Assembly (NCBI GenBank): GCA_034114085.1
Contig: JAXEWB010000011.1
Coordinates: forward strand, 67,995-131,994
Source: Spiro-02 sp034114085
GTDB taxonomy: Bacteria; Spirochaetota; Spirochaetia; Sphaerochaetales; Sphaerochaetaceae
Direction: 5' to 3'
Length of the DNA: 64,000 nt
The stretch's first letter is position 1. The number at the start of each line of letters is the position of its first letter. The position numbers and the translations under genes are program-made. The notes below the pieces were generated by a model. That model was not told the DNA's origin, searched no databases, and was given only the letters and a program-made list of their open reading frames with translations. Shown here one piece after another: positions 51,083-59,067 of this stretch.

Positions 51083-51559
51083 TCAGACTGGGCGGTCCGG
51101 CATACGGATCAACGGCACATATTCACCATACCCCCGCGCTTCCATTTCACCCACAGGGATGAATCGCAACGAAGCGCTGTTGATGCAATATCGGAGGCCG
51201 CCTTGATCAGCCGGGCCATCGGGAAAGACATGGCCCAAATGGGCATCACCGACGGCGCTCCTGATTTCTGTGCGGCACATTCCATGGGAGAAATCCTCCA
51301 CTTCACGCACAACGGAGGACGTGAGGGGACGGGTAAAGCTGGGCCAGCCGCACCCTGATTCAAATTTATCAGATGAAATGAACAACGGCTCACCCGTTGT
51401 AATATCGACATAAATCCCCGGTCGTCCATTGTTCCAATATTCATTCCTGAACGGCGGTTCCGTAGCGTTTTCCTGCGTTACGGCGTACTGTATCGGGGTC
51501 AGACGGTCCCGCAAGCCCTTCAGCTCCAGTTCATTGGCTTTCTCATTGGTTGGTTTCAT
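51083..51559 (-). CDS. msrB: Peptide-methionine (R)-S-oxide reductase
   Basis: A 158-residue MsrB, which repairs methionine-R-sulfoxide in proteins. Signatures are CGWPSF, RTEIRSAVGDAHLGHVFPDGP and the catalytic Cys in RYCINSASLRF. The two CxxC zinc motifs of some MsrB are absent. The ATG at 51559 has GGAGGCGCAGG just upstream and overlaps the end of msrA by 17 bp. Confidence 0.96.
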   Translation of the reverse strand: MKPTNEKANELELKGLRDRLTPIQYAVTQENATEPPFRNEYWNNGRPGIYVDITTGEPLFISSDKFESGCGWPSFTRPLTSSVVREVEDFSHGMCRTEIRSAVGDAHLGHVFPDGPADQGGLRYCINSASLRFIPVGEMEARGYGEYVPLIRMPDRPV

Positions 51560-52085
51560 CCTGCGCCTCCAGAGAATCGGGTGCGGCGGTTTTGGCAAAA
51601 GCAAAGGCCGAAGAACTGAGGTGGCAATACCCGCCGGGATGCTTGTCCAAGTACTTCTGATGGTATTCTTCCGCAGGATAATAGTTGGACAGCGAAAGAC
51701 ATTCCACGACTATGGGATTCTCATACGCGTGCGAGAGTTCATTCAGTGATTCGACGATAACGGGACGGTCGCCGTCATCGACATAGAACACACCTGTGCG
51801 GTATTGGGTCCCTGTATCCCCGCCTTGCCGGTTCAGGCTAGTCGGATCAATCGCCTTGAAAAACAGTTTCAGCAGAAACCGCAAGGGGGCGAGAGTGCGG
51901 TCATACACTACATGGACGGTCTCGGCGAAACCTGTAGTATCGGTACAAACGTCCTTGTAGGTCGGGGCTTCGGTCAGACCGTTGGCATAGCCTACATCGG
52001 TAGAGAGAACCCCATGGACCTTCTGAAAATACTTCTCAAGTCCCCAGAAGCAACCGCCCGCGAAATATATTTCCGCCTTGTCCAT
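51543..52085 (-). CDS. msrA: Peptide-methionine (S)-S-oxide reductase
   Basis: A 180-residue MsrA with the active-site GGCFWG near the N-terminus, VGYANG, and the C-terminal YHQKYL segment. It repairs the S-epimer of methionine sulfoxide and complements MsrB. The ATG at 52085 has GAGGAGG upstream; a start at 52163 is not supported. It heads an operon with msrB and the nitrilase-like gene. Confidence 0.96.
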   Translation of the reverse strand: MDKAEIYFAGGCFWGLEKYFQKVHGVLSTDVGYANGLTEAPTYKDVCTDTTGFAETVHVVYDRTLAPLRFLLKLFFKAIDPTSLNRQGGDTGTQYRTGVFYVDDGDRPVIVESLNELSHAYENPIVVECLSLSNYYPAEEYHQKYLDKHPGGYCHLSSSAFAFAKTAAPDSLEAQDETNQ

Positions 52086-52263
52086 ACATAGCCTCCTCAG
52101 ATATCTGAATACGCTCTCCCAAACCGCTGAATAGGTCGCACGCCAAGTATAGTTCTCCTTCATTGTGCATCTCTATTCAGTTCAGCCATTCGTATTACAA
52201 ATATCTCTCTCAAGTTCCGATTCGGCAAGTCAAATACATTATGGCAAGCTATAAGAGGGTTTT

Positions 52264-52335
52264 TCGCAAATTGCTGTTGCGATTTTACAATTATGACGTA
52301 CTATGGACATATAGCAACAAATTGCAACACTTTTT
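52264..52335 (+). promoter_or_regulatory. Leader with two mutually exclusive stems, candidate attenuator
   Basis: TCGCAA (52264-52269) can pair with TTGCGA (52277-52282). Alternatively TGTTGCGATTT (52275-52285) pairs with AAATTGCAACA (52319-52329, one G-U pair), followed by CTTTTTG as in an intrinsic terminator. The stems overlap, so only one can form. It ends just before the permease ribosome binding site. The ligand or trigger is unknown. Confidence 0.5.
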
Positions 52336-52348
52336 GAGGCGGCAGGTA

Positions 52349-53668
52349 ATGAACACGTCAGAAACGGAAGAAAGAACCAGAGCATCCATTTTCGATCTCA
52401 ACGGCATCCCGAGCGTCCGACGGGCGATTCCTCTTGCGGTACAGCATGTCGTGGCGATGATCGTCGGCTGTGTCACTCCCGCGTTGATTATCTCTGGCGT
52501 CGGGCATTTATCGCCTGGAGACAGCGTTATCCTAGTCCAGGCGGCCTTGGTCATCGCCGCGCTGTCCACCTTCCTGCAACTGTTCCCTATCGGGAAGTTC
52601 CTCGGTTCAGGTCTTCCCGTCATCATGGGCGTCAGCTTCGCATATTTGTCAAGCATGCAGGCGATCGTCATGGGATTCGACATCGCCACGATATTCGGAG
52701 CGCAACTTGTAGGGGGCGTCGTGGCCGTCATAGTGGGAATATTCGTCAAAAAACTACGTAAATTCTTTCCGCCGTTGATTACCGGCACCGTTGTTTTCAC
52801 CATCGGGCTGTCACTCTACCCCACAGCCATCAATTACATGGCGGGTGGCGTCGGAAGTGCCGGATATGGGAGCTGGCAGAACTGGACCATCGCGATTTTT
52901 ACATTGATTGTAGTAACGACTTTGAACCATTTTGGGAAAGGAATCTGGAAACTCGCGTCAATCCTGATAGGTATTATCGCAGGCTATGTCGTGTCATTGT
53001 TCTTGGGAATGGTCAGCTTTACGCCTGTGGCTGAGGCTTCGTTGTTCCAGCTTCCCCATGTCTTGCACTTCGGGATCAGGTTTGAGATTTCGGCTTGTTT
53101 CGCAATGGGAATCCTGTTCGCGATCAATTCGATACAGGCTATCGGCGATTTCTCGGCCACAACCATCGGCGGTCTTGACAGAGAACCTTCGGATCAGGAG
53201 CTACAAGCCGGTATCATAGGATATGGCGTGGGCAATATCCTCGGTTCGTTCATCGGAGGTCTGCCGACCGCGACCTACAGCCAGAACGTCGGCATCGTCA
53301 CCACCACGAAGGTAGTCAACCGCTGTGTCTTGGGTCTTTCCGCCGCTATTCTGCTGGTTGCGGGACTCGCGCCGAAGTTTTCAGCACTCCTGACGACCAT
53401 CCCGCAATGTGTTCTCGGAGGGGCAACGATATCCGTATTCGCGTCGATAGCGATGACGGGCATGAAGTTGGTAGTGTCTCAGCCGATGAATTACCGCAAC
53501 ACATCCATAGTCGGTCTGGCTGCCGCGTTGGGGATGGGAATCTCACAGGCAACGGAAGCCCTTGCATCTTTCCCAGAGTGGTTCTTGATTATTTTCGGTA
53601 AATCGCCGGTTGTCATCGCGACATTGGTCGCCCTCGCCTTGAACATCATTCTTCCCAAAAAAGACTAA
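52349..53668 (+). CDS. NCS2-family purine permease (xanthine/uric acid type)
   Basis: A 439-residue permease with about 12-14 membrane segments. NCS2 markers are PLAVQHVVAMIVGCVTPALIISG in segment 1, SIQAIGDFSATTIGGLDREP around segment 8, and the signature GLPTATYSQNVGIVTTTKVVNR in segment 10, where Thr-Tyr-Ser-Gln-Asn fits xanthine/urate transporters better than uracil. The start at 52349 has GAGG upstream; a much longer frame is rejected because it covers the attenuator-like leader. The nucleoside hydrolase gene lies downstream, fitting purine salvage. Confidence 0.92.
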   Translation: MNTSETEERTRASIFDLNGIPSVRRAIPLAVQHVVAMIVGCVTPALIISGVGHLSPGDSVILVQAALVIAALSTFLQLFPIGKFLGSGLPVIMGVSFAYLSSMQAIVMGFDIATIFGAQLVGGVVAVIVGIFVKKLRKFFPPLITGTVVFTIGLSLYPTAINYMAGGVGSAGYGSWQNWTIAIFTLIVVTTLNHFGKGIWKLASILIGIIAGYVVSLFLGMVSFTPVAEASLFQLPHVLHFGIRFEISACFAMGILFAINSIQAIGDFSATTIGGLDREPSDQELQAGIIGYGVGNILGSFIGGLPTATYSQNVGIVTTTKVVNRCVLGLSAAILLVAGLAPKFSALLTTIPQCVLGGATISVFASIAMTGMKLVVSQPMNYRNTSIVGLAAALGMGISQATEALASFPEWFLIIFGKSPVVIATLVALALNIILPKKD

Positions 53669-53670
53669 AG

Positions 53671-53780
53671 GTTTGATGAGTGTTCGCTCCGGTTTTGCTC
53701 TGTGTTCACACCTGCCATTATCGGTTGTTCATCGGTTGTTCATCGGTTGTTCGTCGGGTCGTTCATCTGGTCGTTCGCTG
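53671..53780. repeat. Dispersed repeat copy C followed by 11-bp direct repeats
   Basis: The first 35 bp (GATGAGTGTTCGCTCCGGTTTTGCTC) resemble the repeat at 7012-7071. From 53721, TCGGTTGTTCA or a close variant recurs every 11 bp (53721, 53732, 53743, then diverged). The region follows the permease stop. Confidence 0.6.
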
Positions 53781-53918
53781 GTACGAACCTATGAGCCGCC
53801 TATGAAAACCCTACCCGTGCACGTTCAGCGCAGAACAAGAACGAATTAAACCCCATACCGGATTGCATTTCCCTCTGGTAAAGTGGAAAGTCTACTTGTA
53901 TGATAGAAGACATTCTCA

Positions 53919-54104
53919 GGGATTTGCGCCCAGGGCAAGGAGCGAAGCGGCGAGCGTACATGCAGTACGTGAGTGTGCGCATGCGACGCAGCCATGGACG
54001 CAATGGCCGGGAAGTATTCGAAGGGATTTGCGCCCAGGGCAAGGAGCGAAGTGGCGAGCGTACATGCAGTACGTGAGTGTGCGAATGCGACGCAGCCATG
54101 GACG
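53919..54104. repeat. Two 104-bp direct repeats
   Basis: The segment beginning GGGATTTGCGCCCAGGGC at 53919 recurs at 54023 with two or three changes (GAAGCGG/GAAGTGG, GCGCATG/GCGAATG) through GCCATGGACGCA. Each unit contains GTAC-ATGCA-GTAC. Since 104 is not a multiple of three, no frame is kept, so this is not coding. Confidence 0.9.
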
Positions 54105-54128
54105 CAAAGACCGAGAAAGAGGTGGAAG

Positions 54129-55042
54129 ATGGAACGAATCATACTAGACGTAGACCCGGGCACGACGATGCCGTAGCACTCGTACTGGCGGCAGGCTCAC
54201 CGCAGATACAGATAGAAGGGGTCGTGGCTGTCGCAGGAAACCAGGTCAGGCGCAAGACACTGGAGAATACACTGAACGTTTGCGACTATCTTGGAATTGA
54301 CGCACCGGTTTTTCCCGGGATGGACCGACCCATCGTCAGGGAACAGGTAACGGCTGGGGACATCCATGGCGAGACAGGTTTGGACGGCCCGGTGTTCCCG
54401 CCGAGGAAGAAACAGGCGGAACGGGGGTACGGAGTACAGTTCATCATCGATACGGTTCTGGCGAATCCGCATGAAATAACGCTCGTTCCGACAGGGCCGC
54501 TGACTGATATCGCGATGGCGATCCGGCTGGAGCCGAAAGTAGCGGAACTGGTAAAACAGATAGTGTTCATGGGAGGCTCGACAGGCGAAGGCAATGTCAC
54601 GTATTCCGCTGAATTCAATATCTATGCGGATCCGGAGGCAGCTCAGATCGTATGCACGTGTGGAGCACCGCTTGTCATGATGGGGCTTGACGTGACATTG
54701 CAGGTCATGCTTACCGACGAACGGCTGGATGGATACAGAAAATTTCAGGGCAAAGCCGCAAAAATGTTCTGCGCAAGCATGGACAACTACATGGCCAGCT
54801 GCCGTAGGCATGGACACGACTATCCGGCGATGCATGACCCTTGTTGCGTCGCCTACCTGATTGACCCAGGCATGTTCGTCTGTGAAAGGCGCGAACTCCT
54901 GATTGAACTACGGGGGACCCATACCTATGGAAGAACCGTGGCCGGACCATACTTGCAAGACGGTGGGGTTTTGATAGCGAAAAAAACAGAACCGGAGAAA
55001 TTCTGGAAGTTGATGGACATGGCCTTCGGAAGGCTCCTGTAG
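54129..55042 (+). CDS. Nucleoside hydrolase with frameshift in the catalytic Asp motif
   Basis: A ribonucleoside hydrolase (RihA/RihB type) split between two frames. From ATG 54129 (GAGGTG upstream) it reads MERIILDVDPG, then a stop follows in that frame; the rest, starting HDDAVALVLAAG from 54161, is one base back. Joining them gives 304 residues and the canonical DxDPGxDDA calcium/catalytic motif with no residue lost. Later markers are LVPTGPLTDIA, VFMGGS and HDPCCVAYLIDP. The junction is the heptamer C CCG GGC (54155-54161). Either one base was deleted (mutation or sequence error) or ribosomes shift to -1. The function would be purine or pyrimidine nucleoside cleavage. Confidence 0.8.
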
Positions 55043-55140
55043 TTTAGCCTGCAACGGGCATATGCTCCTGTGGATACCAGACAATACTGACAACGCTATC
55101 GCTGACGGCCCCATCCATCAGTAATTTTGAGTTGTTTTTT

Positions 55141-55605
55141 CTATAGCCTTCGTATCGGAAAGAACATATAGCCCGTTCCTGTCATTGGACACGTAAAATC
55201 ATGAACGGCACCGGCAAGAGAAAAACCGTTGTGAGCCAAGTACTGGAGCATGGTCGGAAACGTGTCAGGGCCTTCGTTGACTACGCAAAGATATTCATAC
55301 GAGGGAACCGTCCACTTCACCCAGTCCTTGGGAGGAAGCGCATCGTCCATAACCTCCACTCCGGCAAGATACAAGCCCTTGCTGAAACCATCCTCCCAAG
55401 GAAGGAAAGAACGGCTGAAATCGGACATCGCACCCCATATCCCCAGAATGTTTCCATTGGCGTCCCGTTTTGCAAGACGGGCGACTTCAGAGAAATGGGC
55501 GTTTGCTTCCTGCCGGAGCCGTTGGATAAAACCTTCACCATCAAACGTCGAACCTTCCTTGCCGATTACAGAAAACGTCTCTTTGACACAAATGTTGATT
55601 TTCAT
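55141..55605 (-). CDS. GyrI-like small-molecule-binding protein
   Basis: A 154-residue protein of the GyrI-like/AraC effector-binding fold. The N-terminus MKINICVKETFSVIGKEG and the end YEYLCVVNEGPDTFPTMLQYL with the closing TGYMFFPIRR are typical. These proteins bind hydrophobic small molecules; no DNA-binding domain is attached. The ATG at 55605 follows GGGG; an upstream ATG at 55632 is possible. It starts just after the flavoprotein gene stop. Confidence 0.88.
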   Translation of the reverse strand: MKINICVKETFSVIGKEGSTFDGEGFIQRLRQEANAHFSEVARLAKRDANGNILGIWGAMSDFSRSFLPWEDGFSKGLYLAGVEVMDDALPPKDWVKWTVPSYEYLCVVNEGPDTFPTMLQYLAHNGFSLAGAVHDFTCPMTGTGYMFFPIRRL

Positions 55606-55618
55606 ATTCCCCAGCCTT

Positions 55619-56077
55619 TCATCGTCCGACATACGGTTTTTTTTCATACTCTTGGGCCATAAAGTCAAAGCGCTCAACGTACGGAATGCCGTCCTCGTAT
55701 ATCCATCGCTGTATGAACGTCGGAGAAACAGCAAACAAGCGTTCGTCCGACAAGCCGGAATAAGCCGTAAAAGAACCGGGGAAGCAGGAAGCGAAACGTC
55801 GGCGGAACAATTCATGATCCACAGGACGTCCAAGTTCCTCGCACAGGCCTTCAACCTGTAGGTTGTTGATGCACAGCGCGACACGCGGGTTGCCCACAAG
55901 CTGGCGATACTTGCGCATGGTGCGGTCGGTCTGGAAATAAAACCGACCGTCCTCCAGAATGATGCTCATCATCCTCGCGCTGACATGATCGCCGAGACTC
56001 GTTGAAAGCACCATATGCATGTGATTCCCGATCTCATGAAACAGACCTCCACACATCGTGCGAAAATCATCAGACAT
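55619..56077 (-). CDS. Pyridoxamine 5'-phosphate oxidase-like flavin-binding protein
   Basis: A 152-residue split-barrel protein. HMVLSTSLGDHVSARMMSIILEDGRFYFQTDRTMRKYRQLVGNPRVALCINNLQVEG is the FMN-binding core of the general-stress (PNPOx-like) family. It is too short and different to be true PdxH. Many members bind FMN or F420 and act as reductases or heme-related proteins. GAGGGGG precedes the ATG. It is coupled to the GyrI-like gene. Confidence 0.9.
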   Translation of the reverse strand: MSDDFRTMCGGLFHEIGNHMHMVLSTSLGDHVSARMMSIILEDGRFYFQTDRTMRKYRQLVGNPRVALCINNLQVEGLCEELGRPVDHELFRRRFASCFPGSFTAYSGLSDERLFAVSPTFIQRWIYEDGIPYVERFDFMAQEYEKKPYVGR

Positions 56078-56245
56078 ATCGCCCCCTCATATCCTTGCCG
56101 CCAATAGTACTTGAACAATCTTGTTCCGCTGACCGGAACGGCTGGAAGATACAGCAACGAACTTCCGGCTGATATCCCGAACACATGCACGCCATGAAAA
56201 ACCAAGGCCAGGTGCCGGATAGCACACTACACAAATGCCCAACGA

Positions 56246-56914
56246 TCAGGCCCAATGGAACATATCCTTACCAGCGCCGACTTCAAAATGATACTTGACG
56301 ATGCCGAGGTCAATCATGGAATAAGCTCCGCCGGTACTTTCCGCCACGACCGCGCCTTTGTCGGCAAGTGAAAAACGGAATTTCTGCTGGTTGACCGCGG
56401 TAGGCGCGAGCAACGCGGTATCCATTCCTCTGCGAAACCAGTCAGGCATCACGCCATCCACCTTGTAAAGCCGCTCCATCGGCTTGCTTTTATGAGGCAC
56501 CCCTTGTGTAACGCCATAACCAAGGGCAATTACGCAAACCAACTTATCGCCCGGTACTACAAGCTTCTTAGGCCGGCTCCTGCTGAACGTCAAGGCAACC
56601 CAGCAGGTATTCAATCCTAGCATCTGGGCTTTGAGGACGAGTCTTTCACCATAGTAGCCCGCCTTTTCATCAAGATCGGCGTTTTTTGGCCCGATCATCA
56701 CAAGATAATTCCTGACATCGCTGAATTTCCCGTAATGCGCCATCATTCCGCCAAAAGCCTCAGGCTCATCGGTCATCAACTGGATGCGCAGATCGCCAGC
56801 AGCGTTGCAGGCATCGATTTCTGCTTGAAGCGTCTTCCGAAGATCATCGGGAATCGGCCGGTCGTCATAGCTTCTGACTGAATGCCTGTCCCGCATCGCT
56901 GTAAAAATGTCCAC
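56246..56914 (-). CDS. Nitroreductase-family protein
   Basis: A 222-residue flavoprotein. The N-terminus has the FMN-binding RHSVRSYDDRPIPDD; the middle has GYYGERLVLKAQMLGLNTCWVALTFS; TALLAPTAVNQQKFRF marks the second half of the barrel. Nitroreductases reduce nitro groups or other substrates with NAD(P)H. The start is GTG at 56914 with AAGGAGG upstream. It is in the same orientation as the PNPOx-like gene, 168 bp upstream of it. Confidence 0.92.
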   Translation of the reverse strand: MDIFTAMRDRHSVRSYDDRPIPDDLRKTLQAEIDACNAAGDLRIQLMTDEPEAFGGMMAHYGKFSDVRNYLVMIGPKNADLDEKAGYYGERLVLKAQMLGLNTCWVALTFSRSRPKKLVVPGDKLVCVIALGYGVTQGVPHKSKPMERLYKVDGVMPDWFRRGMDTALLAPTAVNQQKFRFSLADKGAVVAESTGGAYSMIDLGIVKYHFEVGAGKDMFHWA

Positions 56915-56998
56915 GACTGCCCTCCTTGAACACTTTTCGATTTAATACCTGTGACTGCGCGCCCTAACACAGCGAAAACCGCCACAGGGAACCGTCAT

Positions 56999-57502
56999 CT
57001 AGAGGTAGAGATTCATATAGTCCGCATCGAAATACGCACCGTCGATCTTGAAGAATTTCCTGTACACACCGAAGGTTTCAAATCCGAACTTCCTGTAGAG
57101 GGAAATCGCCCGCTTATTGTCCGAACGAACTTCCAGGGAGACGACCTCAACCTGAGCGGAATTTTTCGCAAAATCAACCAAGGCGTTCATCAATTGAGTG
57201 CCGATACCTTTGCCCCACCACGCTTTTCTGACGCTGACCGCCAGCTCTCCCCTATGGGCGAATCGACGGGAAAAGCTGGACAACTGACCGGTGCCGACCA
57301 ATACAAGGCCATCGTATGCCACCAGCATCACGGATCTTCCGTCGGCAGCGATTGTACTGATGAACTTCCGCTCCTGTTCGACCGACAAAGACAGTCCATT
57401 ACCGTCAAATGACAGATTGCCAGTTTCACCGCCGACAATCCGCGTATACTCCAGCAAGGCTTCAGCGTCATCAGGCGTCGCTTCCCTGATTGTCAATTCC
57501 AT
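56999..57502 (-). CDS. GNAT-family N-acetyltransferase
   Basis: A 167-residue acetyltransferase. The N-terminus is IREATPDDAEALLEY, and the acetyl-CoA motif is RKAWWGKGIGTQLM, followed by VEVVSLEVRSDNKRAISLYRKFGFETFG, the pattern of ribosomal-protein or small-molecule acetyltransferases. The ATG at 57502 is supported by GGAAAG. Substrate is unknown. It lies 28 bp after the SnoaL-like gene stop, same strand. Confidence 0.9.
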   Translation of the reverse strand: MELTIREATPDDAEALLEYTRIVGGETGNLSFDGNGLSLSVEQERKFISTIAADGRSVMLVAYDGLVLVGTGQLSSFSRRFAHRGELAVSVRKAWWGKGIGTQLMNALVDFAKNSAQVEVVSLEVRSDNKRAISLYRKFGFETFGVYRKFFKIDGAYFDADYMNLYL

Positions 57503-57530
57503 AGTCTTTCCTTAAGTTTTTTCAGCCACA

Positions 57531-57926
57531 TCAACCAATGGCTCTTCCGATATGCTTGTCCAGTCTCCATTGCGGGGTGGAGCCATCGTCGCCCCAGTAC
57601 TCGTCGATCCTCAGGATTTTCCCGTTTTCATCCAAGGAGATGAATGATACGACATGAAACGACGACTCATCGTCTTTCGCCCGGACATGAGTCGCCGTTA
57701 CGGCCACCCCTCTGCCGCAGAATTCGATTCGCTCCACCTCTCCAACCCAATTCCCCGGATATTCACAGTTCGCCCGAACGAACTCATCTACGGAGAATTC
57801 TTCATCCGTATTATGCCATCTGATACATGCTCCCGGGAGAAAGTAGGTTCTCAACGCAGTCGCGTTCTGGTCGGCTACCGCCCGCCAATACGATCGAAGC
57901 ACACCTTCCAACGCATCCGTCGTCAT
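57531..57926 (-). CDS. SnoaL-like/nuclear transport factor 2-fold protein
   Basis: A 131-residue protein of the NTF2/SnoaL fold. LRSYWRAVADQNATALRTYFLPGACIRWHNTDEEFSVDEFVRAN is the helix-turn typical of the family, and the C-terminus HVVSFISLDENGKILRIDEYWGDD closes the cone. Members range from hydratases and isomerases to binding proteins; no catalytic pair can be assigned. GAGGAGG precedes the ATG at 57926, so the longer frame is rejected. Confidence 0.85.
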   Translation of the reverse strand: MTTDALEGVLRSYWRAVADQNATALRTYFLPGACIRWHNTDEEFSVDEFVRANCEYPGNWVGEVERIEFCGRGVAVTATHVRAKDDESSFHVVSFISLDENGKILRIDEYWGDDGSTPQWRLDKHIGRAIG

Positions 57927-58163
57927 CGACGCCTCCTCTATGCCACCTGCCAGCATCAACGTCACAAAAAGCGTTTTGCAGTTTCCGCATTATAGAACAT
58001 TATGATAACAGAACCCTGCAAATGGACGCAACAAGATTCATGGTTATCCTTGGCAGACGGTGGTCGGCGGAATATACCTTCATCCAAGGAAAATAATGGA
58101 GTATTATTTTGAAGAACTCTTACCGCCCCTCATGGAAACCATGGAAGCTTATTTCCTGACCAT

Positions 58164-58197
58164 ACTAAAAAACGCAGGCCACAAGGGTCTGCGTTTC
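58164..58197 (-). terminator. Terminator of the DUF975 gene
   Basis: On the minus strand AAACGCAG pairs with CTGCGTTT, with further GC pairs inside, followed by TTTTAG. It lies about 25 bp after the stop. Confidence 0.75.
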
Positions 58198-58219
58198 AAT
58201 CGAAGCTTACAGGAATTCG

Positions 58220-58939
58220 TCATACATTCTCAGAGCCGGAAGAAGAATCCGTAGCGGAAGGAGCCTGCTCTACGGGAGACTCAGGAATCCGCCGGGAAGC
58301 CGCCCGGCTGAGTTCATCATAGAACTTGGCGCGTGCGACGGACTGATAAGGAGCCAACCACAACAGGCCGATGCCAAAGGACAAGCAGGCCAAGATACCC
58401 CAGCCAATGAAAGACAGGTCAAGGCAGAACAGGCGCCACTTGTTGCCGCGCATCAGCTCCCGGCTCCGGGTGATGGCTCCATTCGCATCCATCGAAGGAT
58501 TGTCCGCGAGGATATAGGGAGCCATCGCATAGGAATACGCCTTGACGATGCCGGGAATGATCAGCAGCAACGACCACAGGAACGTATAAAGCCCCAGGAA
58601 GAATTGAAGGCACCAGACCTTCGCGAAGTTATGGAACCCATAGGTAAGGGCCTTTAGCTCCAAGTCCTTTCCTCTGACGGGAAGCAGGAACGCAAGGCTG
58701 AAAGACCAGTTCAAAACAGGAAGCACTACGAACAGTCCTGCGAAAAAGATGTTGAAGTTTGAAAGGTTCTTGAACATCCAGGCTTCAAGCGCAGGAAAAT
58801 TCCTGAACATGCTGACGATATTCAATGGAAGCCCACAAAAAGCGGAGACCCCTAAAGCGACGAATGTAAGCAGGATTCCCATTCCCCATTTTCCAACAAG
58901 ACTCGCCCGGGCGGAGTCCCGATAATCTCTTGCGACCAT
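58220..58939 (-). CDS. DUF975-family membrane protein
   Basis: A 239-residue integral membrane protein. The N-terminal RDSARASLVGKWGMG and the C-terminal PSMDANGAITRSRELMRGNKWRLFCLDLSFIGWGILA and PYQSVARAKFYDEL segments are typical of DUF975, with about six membrane segments. Function is unknown. The C-terminus is Ser/Glu-rich and probably disordered. GGAGGTGCATT precedes the ATG at 58939, so the start 60 bp upstream is rejected. Confidence 0.9.
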   Translation of the reverse strand: MVARDYRDSARASLVGKWGMGILLTFVALGVSAFCGLPLNIVSMFRNFPALEAWMFKNLSNFNIFFAGLFVVLPVLNWSFSLAFLLPVRGKDLELKALTYGFHNFAKVWCLQFFLGLYTFLWSLLLIIPGIVKAYSYAMAPYILADNPSMDANGAITRSRELMRGNKWRLFCLDLSFIGWGILACLSFGIGLLWLAPYQSVARAKFYDELSRAASRRIPESPVEQAPSATDSSSGSENV

Positions 58940-59067
58940 AATGCACCTCCATGCACAAACATATGCCCACAGCATACACCACATGCAACTGGGAATCAAT
59001 TATCTTCACTGTGCGACAGCTGTTCTTCGGATTTTTTTCATATGCGCACTGCGTCCCCACCGCACGC

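Noticed and set aside
53800..54163. Frames of 99-105 codons on the minus strand over the 104-bp repeats
   Set aside because: They are products of the repeat and overlap the start of the nucleoside hydrolase gene in the opposite direction.
58060..58254. 64-codon plus-strand frame
   Set aside because: It overlaps the terminator of the DUF975 gene and the gene's 3' end, and has no recognisable features.
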